This document shows, piece by piece, positions 52,550-62,470 of a stretch of DNA of 64,000 nucleotides (its first letter is position 1; each line of letters opens with the position of its first letter). Source of the stretch: Aminobacter sp039907765. Its GTDB lineage: Bacteria; Pseudomonadota; Alphaproteobacteria; Rhizobiales; Rhizobiaceae. The stretch spans positions 1 to 64,000 of the forward strand of contig NZ_JARDJI010000019.1 in assembly GCF_039907765.1 (NCBI RefSeq), read 5' to 3'. The notes under the pieces are model-generated. The model was given only the letters and a program-made list of their open reading frames with translations, ran no database searches and was not told where the DNA came from. The position numbers were made by a program, and so were the translations under genes.

Positions 52550-53323
52550 ATGTCAGCCATGTCAGACCTTTTCCCGCTCGACTTTCCGGCAGGCACCATC
52601 CTGGTGCTGGTCGTGGCCGCCTTCGTCGCCGGCTGCGCGCGCGGTTTCTCGGGCTTCGGCGGCGCGCTGATCTTCGTGCCGGTGGCAAGCTCGCTGATCG
52701 GCGCCAAGCTTGCGGTGCCGCTGCTCCTGATCGTCGACCTGGTGCTGACCCCGGGGCTGATCCCCAAGGCCTGGCACAATGCCGACCGAACCAATGTCGG
52801 CGTCATGGCGCTTGGCGCGGCCGTCGGCGTGCCGACCGGCACCTACCTGCTCACCCATGTCGACGGGGTGGTGATCCGCTGGGCCATCGTCGCCATCGTG
52901 GCGGCGCTGCTCGCGCTCTTGATGTCGGGCTGGCGCTATCACGGCCGGCCCCATGCCAGCCTGACCGCGGCCGTCGGTATGACTTCGGGGCTGTTTTCGG
53001 GGGCTGCCCAGGTCGGCGGGCCGCCCGTCGTCGCCTACTGGCTCGGCGGCGCTATCCAGCCGCAGACGGTGCGGGCCAACATCGTGCTCTACTTCGCGAT
53101 CTCGAGCGTGCTGTCGATCTCGAGCTACCTCGTTGCCGGGCTGCTGACCTGGGAGACGGTAGGGCTGTCGCTGACGATCGGGCCGACCTTCGCCCTCGGC
53201 CTCTACATCGGCTCGCGCCTGTTCAGCCGCGCCAACGAGGCCACGTTCCGCCGCATCTGCTACGGCCTCATCGCAACTGCGGCGATCATCGGCCTGCCGG
53301 TTCTGGACGGCGTGCTGCGGTAG
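52550..53323 (+). CDS. TSUP family (TauE/SafE) sulfite or organosulfur permease
   Basis: A 257-residue membrane protein with about eight hydrophobic segments and the family repeats VAGCARGFSGFGGALIFVP and MTSGLFSGAAQVGGPPVVAYWLGG. Such proteins move sulfite, sulfoacetate, thiosulfate or other anions across the inner membrane. ATG at 52550 or 52559; neither has a good ribosome site. The chromate genes follow 140 bp later, and sulfate-type transport is a known link to chromate. Confidence 0.88.
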   Translation: MSAMSDLFPLDFPAGTILVLVVAAFVAGCARGFSGFGGALIFVPVASSLIGAKLAVPLLLIVDLVLTPGLIPKAWHNADRTNVGVMALGAAVGVPTGTYLLTHVDGVVIRWAIVAIVAALLALLMSGWRYHGRPHASLTAAVGMTSGLFSGAAQVGGPPVVAYWLGGAIQPQTVRANIVLYFAISSVLSISSYLVAGLLTWETVGLSLTIGPTFALGLYIGSRLFSRANEATFRRICYGLIATAAIIGLPVLDGVLR

Positions 53324-53464
53324 CGCGTTGCCAGACGACGTAACTCTTTTCGTTGAAGCCCGGGCCGCTTTCAAATAGAATTCGCAGATCGGGGGCATGG
53401 TGGACTCCCCGTGAGGCCAGGTGGCCCAAGTTCCGCCTTCGCACCCTTGCGCGGAGGAAAGACC

Positions 53465-54277
53465 ATGCCCCGTATGATTTCATCTGAAAACCTGATCCGC
53501 CTCATGGGCACCGATCGCTGCCCGCTGATCGTCGACGTGCGCCGGGAGGCCGTGTTTGCGGCCGCGCCGACGAGGATCGCCGGCGCTCTGTGGCGTAATC
53601 ACATGAAGGTAGACGAGTGGCTGCCGCAGCTGCCTCGGCACAGCACGATCGTCGTCTATTGCGCACACGGCCACAATGTCAGCGAGATCGCGCTTGCCCG
53701 CCTGCTCGCCGCCGGCGCCGACGCGGTCATGCTCGAAGGCGGCATCGATGCCTGGCTGGCTGCCGGCGGCCCCGTCGTGGCGCGCGAGGCGCCCGGCCTC
53801 GAAACGGGCCTGCCGCGGCCGAGCGTCTGGGTCACGCGGGCGCGGCCGAAGATCGACCGCATCGCCTGTCCGTGGCTCATCCGCCGCTTCATCGATCCGC
53901 TGGCGGTCTTCCACTTCGTCACGGCCGAGTGGGTCAAGGACATCGCCGACGAGACGGGCGCCATTCCTTTCGACATCAAGGACGTGCACTACTCGCATCG
54001 GGGCGACGAATGCACCTTCGACACGCTGATCTCGGAATTCGGCCTGACCGATCCGGCCCTGCTACAGCTGGCGCGAATCGTGCGCGGGGCCGATACTGCG
54101 CGGTCTGATCTCGAACCGCAGGCGGCGGGACTGCTTGCCATATCGCTCGGCCTTTCGGCCATCGAAGAAGACGACCTCGTCCAGCTGGAAAAAGGCATGC
54201 CGATCTACGATGCGCTCTATGGCTGGTGCCGTTATGCGACGGCCGAAACCCACAACTGGCCAGCAAAGGCGATCTGA
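53465..54277 (+). CDS. chrB: Rhodanese-ChrB fusion, chromate resistance protein
   Basis: A 270-residue fusion. Residues 8-110 form a rhodanese domain with C66 in VVYCAHGHN as the active Cys. Residues about 130-265 match the ChrB C-terminal domain (PKIDRIACPWLIRRFIDPLAVFHFV). ChrB proteins aid chromate sensing or reduction. ATG at 53465 starts the rhodanese core. chrA follows 1 bp after the stop, so they are one operon. Confidence 0.86.
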   Translation: MPRMISSENLIRLMGTDRCPLIVDVRREAVFAAAPTRIAGALWRNHMKVDEWLPQLPRHSTIVVYCAHGHNVSEIALARLLAAGADAVMLEGGIDAWLAAGGPVVAREAPGLETGLPRPSVWVTRARPKIDRIACPWLIRRFIDPLAVFHFVTAEWVKDIADETGAIPFDIKDVHYSHRGDECTFDTLISEFGLTDPALLQLARIVRGADTARSDLEPQAAGLLAISLGLSAIEEDDLVQLEKGMPIYDALYGWCRYATAETHNWPAKAI

Positions 54278-54278
54278 C

Positions 54279-55616
54279 ATGGACACCACGCCGACCGCGG
54301 CGGCGTATCCCTCGTTCGGGGAGGCGACACGGACCTTCGCCAAGATCGGGCTCCTGTCCTTCGGCGGGCCGGCCGGCCAGATCGCCCTGATGCACAAGAT
54401 CCTGGTCGACGAGAAGCGCTGGCTCGACGAGCCGCGCTTCCTGCATGCGCTCAACTACTGCATGCTCCTGCCCGGGCCGGAGGCGATGCAGCTCGCCACC
54501 TATGCCGGCTGGCTGCTGCACGGCGTGCGGGGAGGGCTCGTCGCCGGCCTGCTGTTCGTCCTGCCGGGTGCCGTGGTCATCACCGCACTCTCGGCGATCT
54601 ACCTCACGGTCGGCCACGTCACGCTGGTGCAGGGGCTGCTCTTCGGCCTCAAGGCTGCGGTGCTTGCCGTCGTGCTCGAGGCGCTGATCAAGGTGTCGAA
54701 GCGTGCGCTGAAGAACGGCTTCATGGTGGCGCTCGCGGTCGCGGCCTTCGTCGCCATCGCGTTCCTCAAGCTGCCGTTCCCGCTGATCATCTTCGCGGCG
54801 GCGGTGGTCGGCGCGCTGATGCACCTGGCGGGCCTCGGCAACAGCGGAATCGCGAAGTCGGAAACCGACGCCGACGCCGGATACGTCATGCCGGAATGGA
54901 CCAGGCCGAGCGCGCGGCGCTTCGTCACGACGCTCACCGTGTGGCTCGCCATCTGGCTGCTGCCGCTGGCGCTGCTCTGGCAGTTCCTCGGCGCGGGCCA
55001 CGTCTTCACGGCGGAGGCGGTATTCTTCTCCAAGATGGCGACCGTCACCTTCGGCGGCGCCTATGCGGTGCTTGCCTATGTCGCCCAGCAGGCGGTCGAG
55101 GTGCATGGCTGGCTGAAGCCGGACGAGATGCTGACCGGCCTCGGCCTCGCCGAGACCACGCCGGGGCCGCTGATCCTGGTGCTGGTCTTCGTCGGTTTCC
55201 TCGGCGGCGCGCGGCTCTCGGCTCTCGCGCCGCTCGCCGGCGGCGTCGGCGGCGCCGTGGTGACGCTGTGGTTCACCTTCGTGCCCTGCTTCCTGTGGAT
55301 CTTCGTCGGCGCGCCCTATGTCGAGACGGTGCGCAACGTGCGCTGGCTGGCGAGCGCGCTATCGGCGGTGACCGCTGCGGTCGTCGGCATCATCGCCAAC
55401 CTCGCCGTCTGGTTCGGGCTGCACGTGCTGTTCGCAACCGTCGGCGAGACGGCGTGGGGGCCGTTCGCGCTGCCGGTGCTCGATTTCGCGGGCTTCGACT
55501 GGGCGGCGGCGGTCATCGCGCTGGGCGCCGGCGTGGCCCTGATCCGCTACCACGCCAACATGATCGTCGTGCTGGCGGTGTCCGCGCTCGCCGGCATGGC
55601 CTGGCAGTTCTGGTAG
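54279..55616 (+). CDS. chrA: Chromate efflux transporter ChrA
   Basis: A 445-residue two-domain CHR transporter. Each half has about five to six spans; hallmarks are LLSFGGPAGQIALMHKILVDEKRWLDEPRF in the N-half with LLPGPEAMQLATY, and LGLAETTPGPLILVLVFVGFLGG in the C-half. It exports chromate across the inner membrane. The start at 54279 is one base past the chrB stop. Confidence 0.94.
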   Translation: MDTTPTAAAYPSFGEATRTFAKIGLLSFGGPAGQIALMHKILVDEKRWLDEPRFLHALNYCMLLPGPEAMQLATYAGWLLHGVRGGLVAGLLFVLPGAVVITALSAIYLTVGHVTLVQGLLFGLKAAVLAVVLEALIKVSKRALKNGFMVALAVAAFVAIAFLKLPFPLIIFAAAVVGALMHLAGLGNSGIAKSETDADAGYVMPEWTRPSARRFVTTLTVWLAIWLLPLALLWQFLGAGHVFTAEAVFFSKMATVTFGGAYAVLAYVAQQAVEVHGWLKPDEMLTGLGLAETTPGPLILVLVFVGFLGGARLSALAPLAGGVGGAVVTLWFTFVPCFLWIFVGAPYVETVRNVRWLASALSAVTAAVVGIIANLAVWFGLHVLFATVGETAWGPFALPVLDFAGFDWAAAVIALGAGVALIRYHANMIVVLAVSALAGMAWQFW

Positions 55617-55634
55617 CCGCGCTGGTCCGGCAGC

Positions 55635-55667
55635 AAAAGCCCCATCCCGGCTGTCCGGAATGGGGCT
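55635..55667 (-). terminator. Terminator of prs
   Basis: On the minus strand AGCCCCAT and ATGGGGCT pair over a GC-rich loop that can itself pair (CCGG..CCGG), followed by TTTTGC. It lies 30 bp after the prs stop and also faces the convergent chrA gene. Confidence 0.88.
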
Positions 55668-55695
55668 CCAATTCGGATGAGGGCCCGGGGCCGGA

Positions 55696-56631
<936 letters not shown>

Positions 56632-56742
56632 ACGCCGATCCTGGAAGTGAATATGAGCGGGCTTTTAGCGGCCCTGAGCCGTATTGCAAGCCGAGTCCGC
56701 GCGAAATGTTAAAAAACCGACGTGCCCGAGCGGAAGTGCGGT

Positions 56743-57333
56743 TCAGCCCGACCGCGTCGCCAGCCAGCTGGCGAGGTCGTCGATGGTGCTGTCGGCGATG
56801 GCCTGCATGGTCGAGGCGGCGACCGCCGACCAGCCATCGCCGCCGGCCGCCGAGGGGGCCTTGTGCTGGCCGTTGATGCGGTGGAGGCGGGTGCCGGCCG
56901 GGTCGTAGACGTCCCAGACATAGACCACGGTGGTGTCGCTGCCTTCCGTCATTGCCGAGAAGTAGCCGCGCATGATGATGCCCGGAGGCGAGGTGTCGGT
57001 GCTGCCGGCGAGCGTGATGCCGCGGGCGCGGGCCTGGACGCCGAGCCGCTCGGTCAGCGGCGTGGCCGCCTCTACCGGGGTCCCGACGATCGGGGCGAAC
57101 TGCACGCGCGTCCTGGCGACGACCGCCGACACCTGCGCGGCATTCTGGGGCGCTCCGGCTTCCGCGGCCGTCGCGGGTGGGGGCGGCGTGTCGGTGCCTT
57201 CCGTCCTGGCGAGCGCGTTCGATTGTTCCGTCGGCGCGATGGCGGATGGCTCGAGCACGTCCTTGGAGCTGTTGCATGCGGAAAGGGCGGCGAGCGCGGA
57301 CAGGCATGCCGCGGCTCCGAACCATCGTCTCAT
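56743..57333 (-). CDS. Lipoprotein of unknown function
   Basis: A 196-residue lipoprotein with lipobox ALSAC near residue 20, then a Thr/Pro/Ala linker. The mature domain has VVYVWDVYDPAGTRLHRINGQ and ends with STMQAIADSTIDDLASWLATR, recalling periplasmic proteins with a small beta sheet and a final helix. ATG at 57331-57333. It follows the M24 gene by 45 bp on the same strand. Confidence 0.8.
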   Translation of the reverse strand: MRRWFGAAACLSALAALSACNSSKDVLEPSAIAPTEQSNALARTEGTDTPPPPATAAEAGAPQNAAQVSAVVARTRVQFAPIVGTPVEAATPLTERLGVQARARGITLAGSTDTSPPGIIMRGYFSAMTEGSDTTVVYVWDVYDPAGTRLHRINGQHKAPSAAGGDGWSAVAASTMQAIADSTIDDLASWLATRSG

Positions 57334-57378
57334 CTGCCGTGATCTCCCTGGCAAACGCCCCTCAGCGCCCATCGCCAA

Positions 57379-58530
57379 TCACCGCACGATCAAGTCGAGA
57401 TCATGGCGGGAAAGTGGCCGGGGCGCAGATTCGGTGGTCAGGTAGGTACGACCCAGCGTCATCGCGGTCTCGCTTTCGGAATCGGCGATGATCATGTGCG
57501 CGAACAGCGTCATGTTCGGCGCGATCGGCTCGGGATTGCCCTGGTAGAACATCGGCATGTCCATCCAGGACGGGGTGAAGCGCGCGCCGACAGAATAGCC
57601 GCAGGCGTTGAGCCGGTGCTTGGTCAGGCCGTGCGCCTCGAGCGTGCGCGCATGCGCGTCGAACACGTCGCCGAAGCTGTTGCCCGGGGTCATCGCCTTC
57701 TCCACCGCGACCATCGCCGCAAGCGAGGCGTCGTAGAGCTCCTGATGGCGCTTGGACACCTTGCCGGTCAGGATCGTGCGCATCATCGGCGCGTGGTAGT
57801 GGTTGTAGACCCCCGACCATTCCAGCGTCAGCTGGTCGTTCTTGTTGAGCTTGCGGCGCCCGGACTTGTAGCGGCACAGGAGCGCATCGGGGCCGGAGCC
57901 GATGATGAATTCGTTGGCCGGGTAGTCGCCGCCGCCGGAAAAGATCGCGGAGTGCATCGCAGCCAGGATCTTGGCCTCGTCGCCGCCCTGCTTGATGAGC
58001 GGAAGTGCTGCGTCGAGCGCATCGTCGGAAAGCGCGGCGGCCTTCTCGGCCTTCTCGATCTCCGCCGGACTCTTGAACAGGCGCAGCCGGCCGACGATGC
58101 CCGAGGCGTCGACGATCTGGCCGAAGGTCTGGAGCTGCTCGTCGAGGCGGCGGCCGTTGAAGGCGGTCAGCCCGTGCGTGTCGTATTCGACGCCGATGCG
58201 CATGCCGAGCAGGTCGAGATCGTTGAGCAGGTTGCGCAGGTCGAGCGTCGGGTTGGCGTTGTCGCGGTCGGTCCACACGACGATGTTGTCGATGATCGAG
58301 GTGTGGCGCGCCTGGCGCAGGTCGGCCGAGCGGGTGAGCAGCGTCATCGCACCGTCGGCCTTCACCACCAGCGCCTGGAAGAAGCAGAAGCCGAACGTGT
58401 CGTAACCGGTCAGCCAGTACATGCTTTCCTGGGCGAAGAGCACGATGGCGTCGAGCTTCTTCTCGGCCATCTCGATCATCAGCCGGTCGCGGCGGGCGTC
58501 GAATTCGGATCGTTCGAAATGCAGCGCCAT
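57379..58530 (-). CDS. M24-fold hydrolase lacking the metal ligands
   Basis: A 383-residue pita-bread-fold protein. Residues 1-150 are the creatinase N-terminal domain; the rest is the M24 catalytic domain. Aligned to aminopeptidase P, the first ligand Asp is Glu (LTLEWSGVY), the second is Pro (HAPMMRT), the metal His is replaced (YSVGARF) and the C-terminal Glu ligands are absent. A metal-free hydrolase like creatinase or an ectoine hydrolase is possible. ATG at 58528-58530 lies 4 bp after the pgeF stop. Confidence 0.8.
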   Translation of the reverse strand: MALHFERSEFDARRDRLMIEMAEKKLDAIVLFAQESMYWLTGYDTFGFCFFQALVVKADGAMTLLTRSADLRQARHTSIIDNIVVWTDRDNANPTLDLRNLLNDLDLLGMRIGVEYDTHGLTAFNGRRLDEQLQTFGQIVDASGIVGRLRLFKSPAEIEKAEKAAALSDDALDAALPLIKQGGDEAKILAAMHSAIFSGGGDYPANEFIIGSGPDALLCRYKSGRRKLNKNDQLTLEWSGVYNHYHAPMMRTILTGKVSKRHQELYDASLAAMVAVEKAMTPGNSFGDVFDAHARTLEAHGLTKHRLNACGYSVGARFTPSWMDMPMFYQGNPEPIAPNMTLFAHMIIADSESETAMTLGRTYLTTESAPRPLSRHDLDLIVR

Positions 58531-58534
58531 ACGG

Positions 58535-59326
58535 TCATCCCTCCAATGCGATTGCCGAAACCTGCCGCCCGTAGTCCGCTTCCCTGCGGTGCGTGGTGCG
58601 CCGGAAGGAGTAGAAGAGGTCTTCCTCCGCGTAGGTGCAGCGGCCGAGCATGTCGGCCACGACGCCGGCGCGGCGGAGTCGATCCACCGTATACCGGTTG
58701 AGGTCGAACATGGCGTGGCCGGCATTGGCGGAGGCGGTGAAGTAGCGCGCGTTGTCGGCGTCCTCGCCGGTGAAGCGGGCGACGAACTCCGGCCCGACCT
58801 CGTAGTTGGCGGCGCTGATCGAGGGGCCGAGCACGGCAAGGATGCGCTCGCGCCTGGCGCCAAGGCCTTCCATGGCGGTGATGGTGTTCTCGAGGACGCC
58901 GCTGAAGGCTCCCTTCCAGCCGGCATGGGCGGCACCGATGACGCGCGCCTCGGGGTCGGCGAAGAGCACGGGCCCACAGTCGGCGGTCGAGGCGCCCACG
59001 GCGATGCCGGGACGATCGGTCACGATGGCGTCGGCCTTGGGGCGTTCGCCGGCGAACGGGCCGGTGGCGACGATCACGTCGGGCGAATGGATCTGGTAGG
59101 CGGTGAGCAGGCGGTCGGGCGCGACGCCCATCCAGCTTGCCACGCGGCGGCGGTTCTCGGCCACCAGCGCCTGGTCGTCGGCGGAACCGGTGCCGATGTT
59201 GAGGCCCTCGTAGATGCCTTGCGAGACCCCGCCGGCCCGGGTGAAGTAACCGTGGCGGATGCCCTGGGCGTCCGCGCTGGCGAGCAGGTTGGACCGGACC
59301 GGATCCGGCTTCGAGTCGTTCAGCAT
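58535..59326 (-). CDS. pgeF: Peptidoglycan editing factor PgeF (laccase-domain)
   Basis: A 263-residue protein with GYFTRAGGVSQGIYEGLNIG, STADCGPVLFAD and AAHAGWKGAFSGVLENT, which include the Cys/His metal site of the DUF152 family. It removes wrongly placed L-Ser from peptidoglycan precursors. I chose ATG at 59324-59326; an in-frame GTG at 59380 would add 18 non-conserved residues. It follows midA in the lgt operon. Confidence 0.92.
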   Translation of the reverse strand: MLNDSKPDPVRSNLLASADAQGIRHGYFTRAGGVSQGIYEGLNIGTGSADDQALVAENRRRVASWMGVAPDRLLTAYQIHSPDVIVATGPFAGERPKADAIVTDRPGIAVGASTADCGPVLFADPEARVIGAAHAGWKGAFSGVLENTITAMEGLGARRERILAVLGPSISAANYEVGPEFVARFTGEDADNARYFTASANAGHAMFDLNRYTVDRLRRAGVVADMLGRCTYAEEDLFYSFRRTTHRREADYGRQVSAIALEG

Positions 59327-59431
59327 TGCCGCCTTGTCGTCCCCCAGGGCAGTTTCGTCAAGGCGGGGCCGGTTAGTCACGGTCCCGCGTCGTTTGTGAG
59401 CGCGGACAGTGGAGCCGCGGCAAGCAAGCTG

Positions 59432-60517
59432 TCAACCGGCGCCGGGGAAGGGCACCCTGGTCCCCGCCGTTGCGACCGCCAGAACCTTGAACAGTGTGCC
59501 CATGGCGCTGGGCCCGGCCAGCCGCTCGACCTCCGCGCGGATCTTGTCGCGCGCATCCTCGTCCCCCCTGGCACCCAGCTTGCCGGCCCGTTCGAGCAGC
59601 CCCATGCCGAGAAGGAATTCACCCTGGGTGGCGAGATACGCGTCGAGGCCGTGCGCTCCCGCCGCGCCGGCAAGGGCAGCGAAGTCGACATGCGAGGTCA
59701 GGTCGGCCTCGCCGGGGCTCTTGAGCACGTCCTCGTGGCGATGTCGGCGCAGCGCCTGCAGCGTGTCGCCGATGCCTGGGGCAAGGTGGCCATAGTCGAA
59801 GAACAGGCCGGCGCCGCTCGAGGCCGCGATATGTTCGGCGATGGCCTCCATCACGGCGGTGCGGGCGGGCGCGAATTCGAAGACCGCGCCCGGCGCGGCA
59901 GCGGCGGCCTCGGGCGGCAGCAAGCCGGGCTCCAGCGATGCGACACCGGTGACGAAGGCGAGGTAGCCGCTCTCGTCCAGCCCTATGGCGCGCTCGCGCC
60001 AGTCCGCGCCGACCCTGACGAACTGGCGGGTCGGGATCGCGTCGAACAGCTCGTTGCCGACGATCAGCAGCGGCGCTTCCGGCAGGGTGGCTACGCTTTC
60101 GTGCCAGGCGATGTCGATGCTGCTTGCGGTGAGCGTGGCCTTCTGTACTTCGCGCAGCCTTGGGCTGGTTTCGATCAAGGCGACCGAGGCATCCGCGACG
60201 AAGGCGGGGTCGAGCTTGCCGAGCACCCGAAGCATGTCCCGCATCAGCGTGCCGCGGCCGGGGCCGATCTCGGCCAGGGTGGGGCGCACCGGGCGCCCCA
60301 GTGCCTGCCAGGCCGCATAGAGCCAGACGGCGGCGAGTTCGCCGAACATCTGGCTGATCTCCGGGGCGGTGGTGAAGTCGCCGGCGGCGCCGAACGGCTC
60401 GCGCGTGGTGTAGTAGCCGTCTTCGGGGTCGAACAGGCACGTCGCCATGTAGTCGGCGACGCTGATCGGACCGGAAGCGGCGATCAGTCTGGCTATGCGC
60501 TTCTTGAGCGCCGTCAT
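59432..60517 (-). CDS. SAM-dependent methyltransferase, MidA/NDUFAF7 family
   Basis: A 361-residue methyltransferase: DPEDGYYTTREPFGAAGDFTTAPEISQMFGEL, then the SAM site EIGPGRGTLMRDMLR, and VGNELFDAIPTRQF. The mitochondrial relative methylates an Arg of complex I; the bacterial substrate is unknown. ATG at 60515-60517 overlaps the lgt stop by four bases. pgeF follows after 105 bp. Confidence 0.93.
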   Translation of the reverse strand: MTALKKRIARLIAASGPISVADYMATCLFDPEDGYYTTREPFGAAGDFTTAPEISQMFGELAAVWLYAAWQALGRPVRPTLAEIGPGRGTLMRDMLRVLGKLDPAFVADASVALIETSPRLREVQKATLTASSIDIAWHESVATLPEAPLLIVGNELFDAIPTRQFVRVGADWRERAIGLDESGYLAFVTGVASLEPGLLPPEAAAAAPGAVFEFAPARTAVMEAIAEHIAASSGAGLFFDYGHLAPGIGDTLQALRRHRHEDVLKSPGEADLTSHVDFAALAGAAGAHGLDAYLATQGEFLLGMGLLERAGKLGARGDEDARDKIRAEVERLAGPSAMGTLFKVLAVATAGTRVPFPGAG

Positions 60518-61368
60518 GCCGGGCTGGCGGCGTGAGCCGCCGGCTTCGCCGACATCATCGCCCAGATGCCGATCAGCACCATCGGGGTCGACAGCACCAT
60601 GCCCATCGTCAGCCAGCCGCCGAACAGGAAGCCGATCTGCTGGTCGGGCTCGCGGAAGAACTCGACGAAGATGCGCGACAGGCCGTAGCCGCAGATGAAG
60701 GCGCCGGCGACGAAGCGCGGCGTCTTCAGCTTGAGGCGGGAATGGGTGAGGATGCGCAGGACCAGGAACAGCACCAGGCCTTCGAGCAGGGCTTCGTAGA
60801 GCTGGCTCGGATGGCGCGGGAAGGGGCCGCCCGTGGGGAATTCGAAGGCCCACGGCACATTCGTCACCCGGCCCCAGAGTTCCGAATTGATGAAGTTGGC
60901 GATGCGGACGAGGCCGAGCCCGACCGGCACGCCGGCGGCGATGACGTCGATCAGCGACCAGACGTGGATGCGGTGCTTGCGGGCGAACAGCACCATGGCG
61001 ATCGTCACGCCCAGCAGGCCGCCGTGGAACGACATGCCGCCTTCCCACACGGCGATCATATCCATCGGGTTGGCGAGATAGCGCGCGAGATCGTAGAACA
61101 GGATGTAGCCGATGCGGCCGCCCGCCACGATGCCGATCGCCGCCCACAGCACGAAGTCGTCGAGGGCTTCGGGTTTCATCGGCGCCTGGCCGTTGGACCA
61201 GAGCCTCGGGCTGGTCAGGAGCCGCTTGCCGTACCACCAGGCGAACAGGATGCCGACGATATAGCCCAGTCCGTACCAGCGTATGGCCAGCGGGCCTATC
61301 TGGAAGATGACCGGATCGATGTTCGGGAAGGTCAGGGCAGCCATCTGCAGGGCCAGGTATTCGCTCAA
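60514..61368 (-). CDS. lgt: Prolipoprotein diacylglyceryl transferase
   Basis: A 284-residue inner-membrane enzyme that attaches diacylglycerol to lipoprotein Cys. The Lgt signature GRIGYIL..and RIANFINSELWGR, with the HGGLLG motif, are present; about seven spans. The start TTG at 61366-61368 follows GGAG with 6-nt spacing; an ATG at 61342-61344 is the alternative. First gene of the minus-strand lgt-midA-pgeF-M24 operon. Confidence 0.94.
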   Translation of the reverse strand: MSEYLALQMAALTFPNIDPVIFQIGPLAIRWYGLGYIVGILFAWWYGKRLLTSPRLWSNGQAPMKPEALDDFVLWAAIGIVAGGRIGYILFYDLARYLANPMDMIAVWEGGMSFHGGLLGVTIAMVLFARKHRIHVWSLIDVIAAGVPVGLGLVRIANFINSELWGRVTNVPWAFEFPTGGPFPRHPSQLYEALLEGLVLFLVLRILTHSRLKLKTPRFVAGAFICGYGLSRIFVEFFREPDQQIGFLFGGWLTMGMVLSTPMVLIGIWAMMSAKPAAHAASPA

Positions 61369-61456
61369 TTCAATCTCCGGACATAAGCGGTCGCGCGCGG
61401 ACCATGGGGCAGGGTTTTGGCACGGTCAAGGCGGGCCGATGTCGCTCACCAAGATG

Positions 61457-61763
61457 TCATTGGTCGGCTTCGAACAGACGCTCGTAGTCCATGGCGCCAT
61501 GGAGGATGCGCAGAATCTCGATCCGCTCGGCGTTGACGCGGTAGAAGATCAAGTAGTCGCGATGCACCCGGCGGCGGATGTCGTTGCCGGCAAGCCTGCG
61601 CGATGCGCGCGACCGCGTAGCCGAATGGCAGTTCGGCAAGACCGGCACAACGTTCGCGCAGTTCCAGGATGAAGCTCAGCGCCCTCGCCGGATTGTCGGC
61701 GGCGATGTGGTCGGCAATGGAGTCGAGGTCGCTTTCCGCCGCGTGGGTGAAAACGACCTGCAT
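61457..61763 (-). pseudogene. parE: parE-type toxin gene broken by a one-base frameshift
   Basis: The first part encodes MQVVFTHAAESDLDSIADHI and FILELRERCAGLAELPFGYAVARIAQ, a typical ParE start. The conserved end LAGNDIRRRVHRDYLIFYRV, then EILRILHGAMDYERLFEADQ lies in another frame. Removing one G near 61600 would restore a single ParE of about 102 residues. It follows parD by 4 bp. It is either a true inactivating mutation or a sequencing error. Confidence 0.85.
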
Positions 61764-61767
61764 GGTG

Positions 61768-62019
61768 TCATCTGTCTTTCGCGCGGTACTTGGTCTCGAG
61801 GCGGGCGAAGACGTCCTCGGCGGGCACCAGACGGCCGGCCTCCGCGTCGCTCAGCCCCCGGGTCAGCTCAGCATCGAGCGCTGCAAGGCGCTTTTCCCGC
61901 TCCTCGACGAGGCGAACCCCTTCGCGCAAGACCTCGCTCTTGGAGTTGTAGCGTCCGGTATTGACGAGCTGGTTCACGACCTCTTCGAGATGTGCCCCGA
62001 GATCGGCACTGATGGCCAT
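61768..62019 (-). CDS. parD: ParD family antitoxin
   Basis: An 83-residue protein: ISADLGAHLEEVVNQLVNTGRYNSKSEVLREGVRLVEERE, then a helical tail DAELTRGLSDAEAGRLV. This matches the ribbon-helix-helix ParD family. ATG at 62017-62019 follows GAGGAA. The toxin gene downstream is frameshifted, so the antitoxin may be orphaned. Confidence 0.92.
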   Translation of the reverse strand: MAISADLGAHLEEVVNQLVNTGRYNSKSEVLREGVRLVEEREKRLAALDAELTRGLSDAEAGRLVPAEDVFARLETKYRAKDR

Positions 62020-62155
62020 GTCGCATTCCTCTTCGGCTCGACGATTGAAATAATAGTTATTGGTCAAGGCAAGGATCCAGCTTTTTGCTGGCGGCAACGC
62101 CCTTGCATTCCCAGCTTTGCCCCACTACGTCGAAACCACAACGCGAGGTTTTGCC

Positions 62156-62470
62156 ATGACGACCGGACCGAACCGTATCCTGGATGAGTTCGCCAAGCTG
62201 ATGACCGATGCCGCGGGTGCTGCGCAGGGCGTCAAGCGCGAGGTCGAGACCGCCTTCCGCTCGCAGGCCGAGCGCGTGATGAACTCGCTCGAGGTGGTGC
62301 AGCGCGAGGAATTCGAGGCCGTGCGCGAGATGGCGATCAAGGCGCGCGCCGAAAACAAGGCGCTCGCGGCTCGCATCGAGGCCCTGGAGGCCAAGCTCGC
62401 TTCGCTGGCCGGACAGACCGGCGAGGCGGCTACACCGGCAGCGTCGCCGAAGCCCCGGGCGAAGAAATAA
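62156..62470 (+). CDS. ubiK: Ubiquinone biosynthesis accessory factor UbiK (BMFP family)
   Basis: A 104-residue helical protein: RILDEFAKLMTDAAGAAQGVKREVE, RVMNSLEVVQREEFEAVREMAIKARAEN and EALEAKLASL match BMFP/UbiK, a membrane-fusogenic helix plus coiled coil that helps ubiquinone synthesis. The C-terminus is a Pro/Lys tail. ATG at 62156. Divergent from parD. Confidence 0.9.
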   Translation: MTTGPNRILDEFAKLMTDAAGAAQGVKREVETAFRSQAERVMNSLEVVQREEFEAVREMAIKARAENKALAARIEALEAKLASLAGQTGEAATPAASPKPRAKK

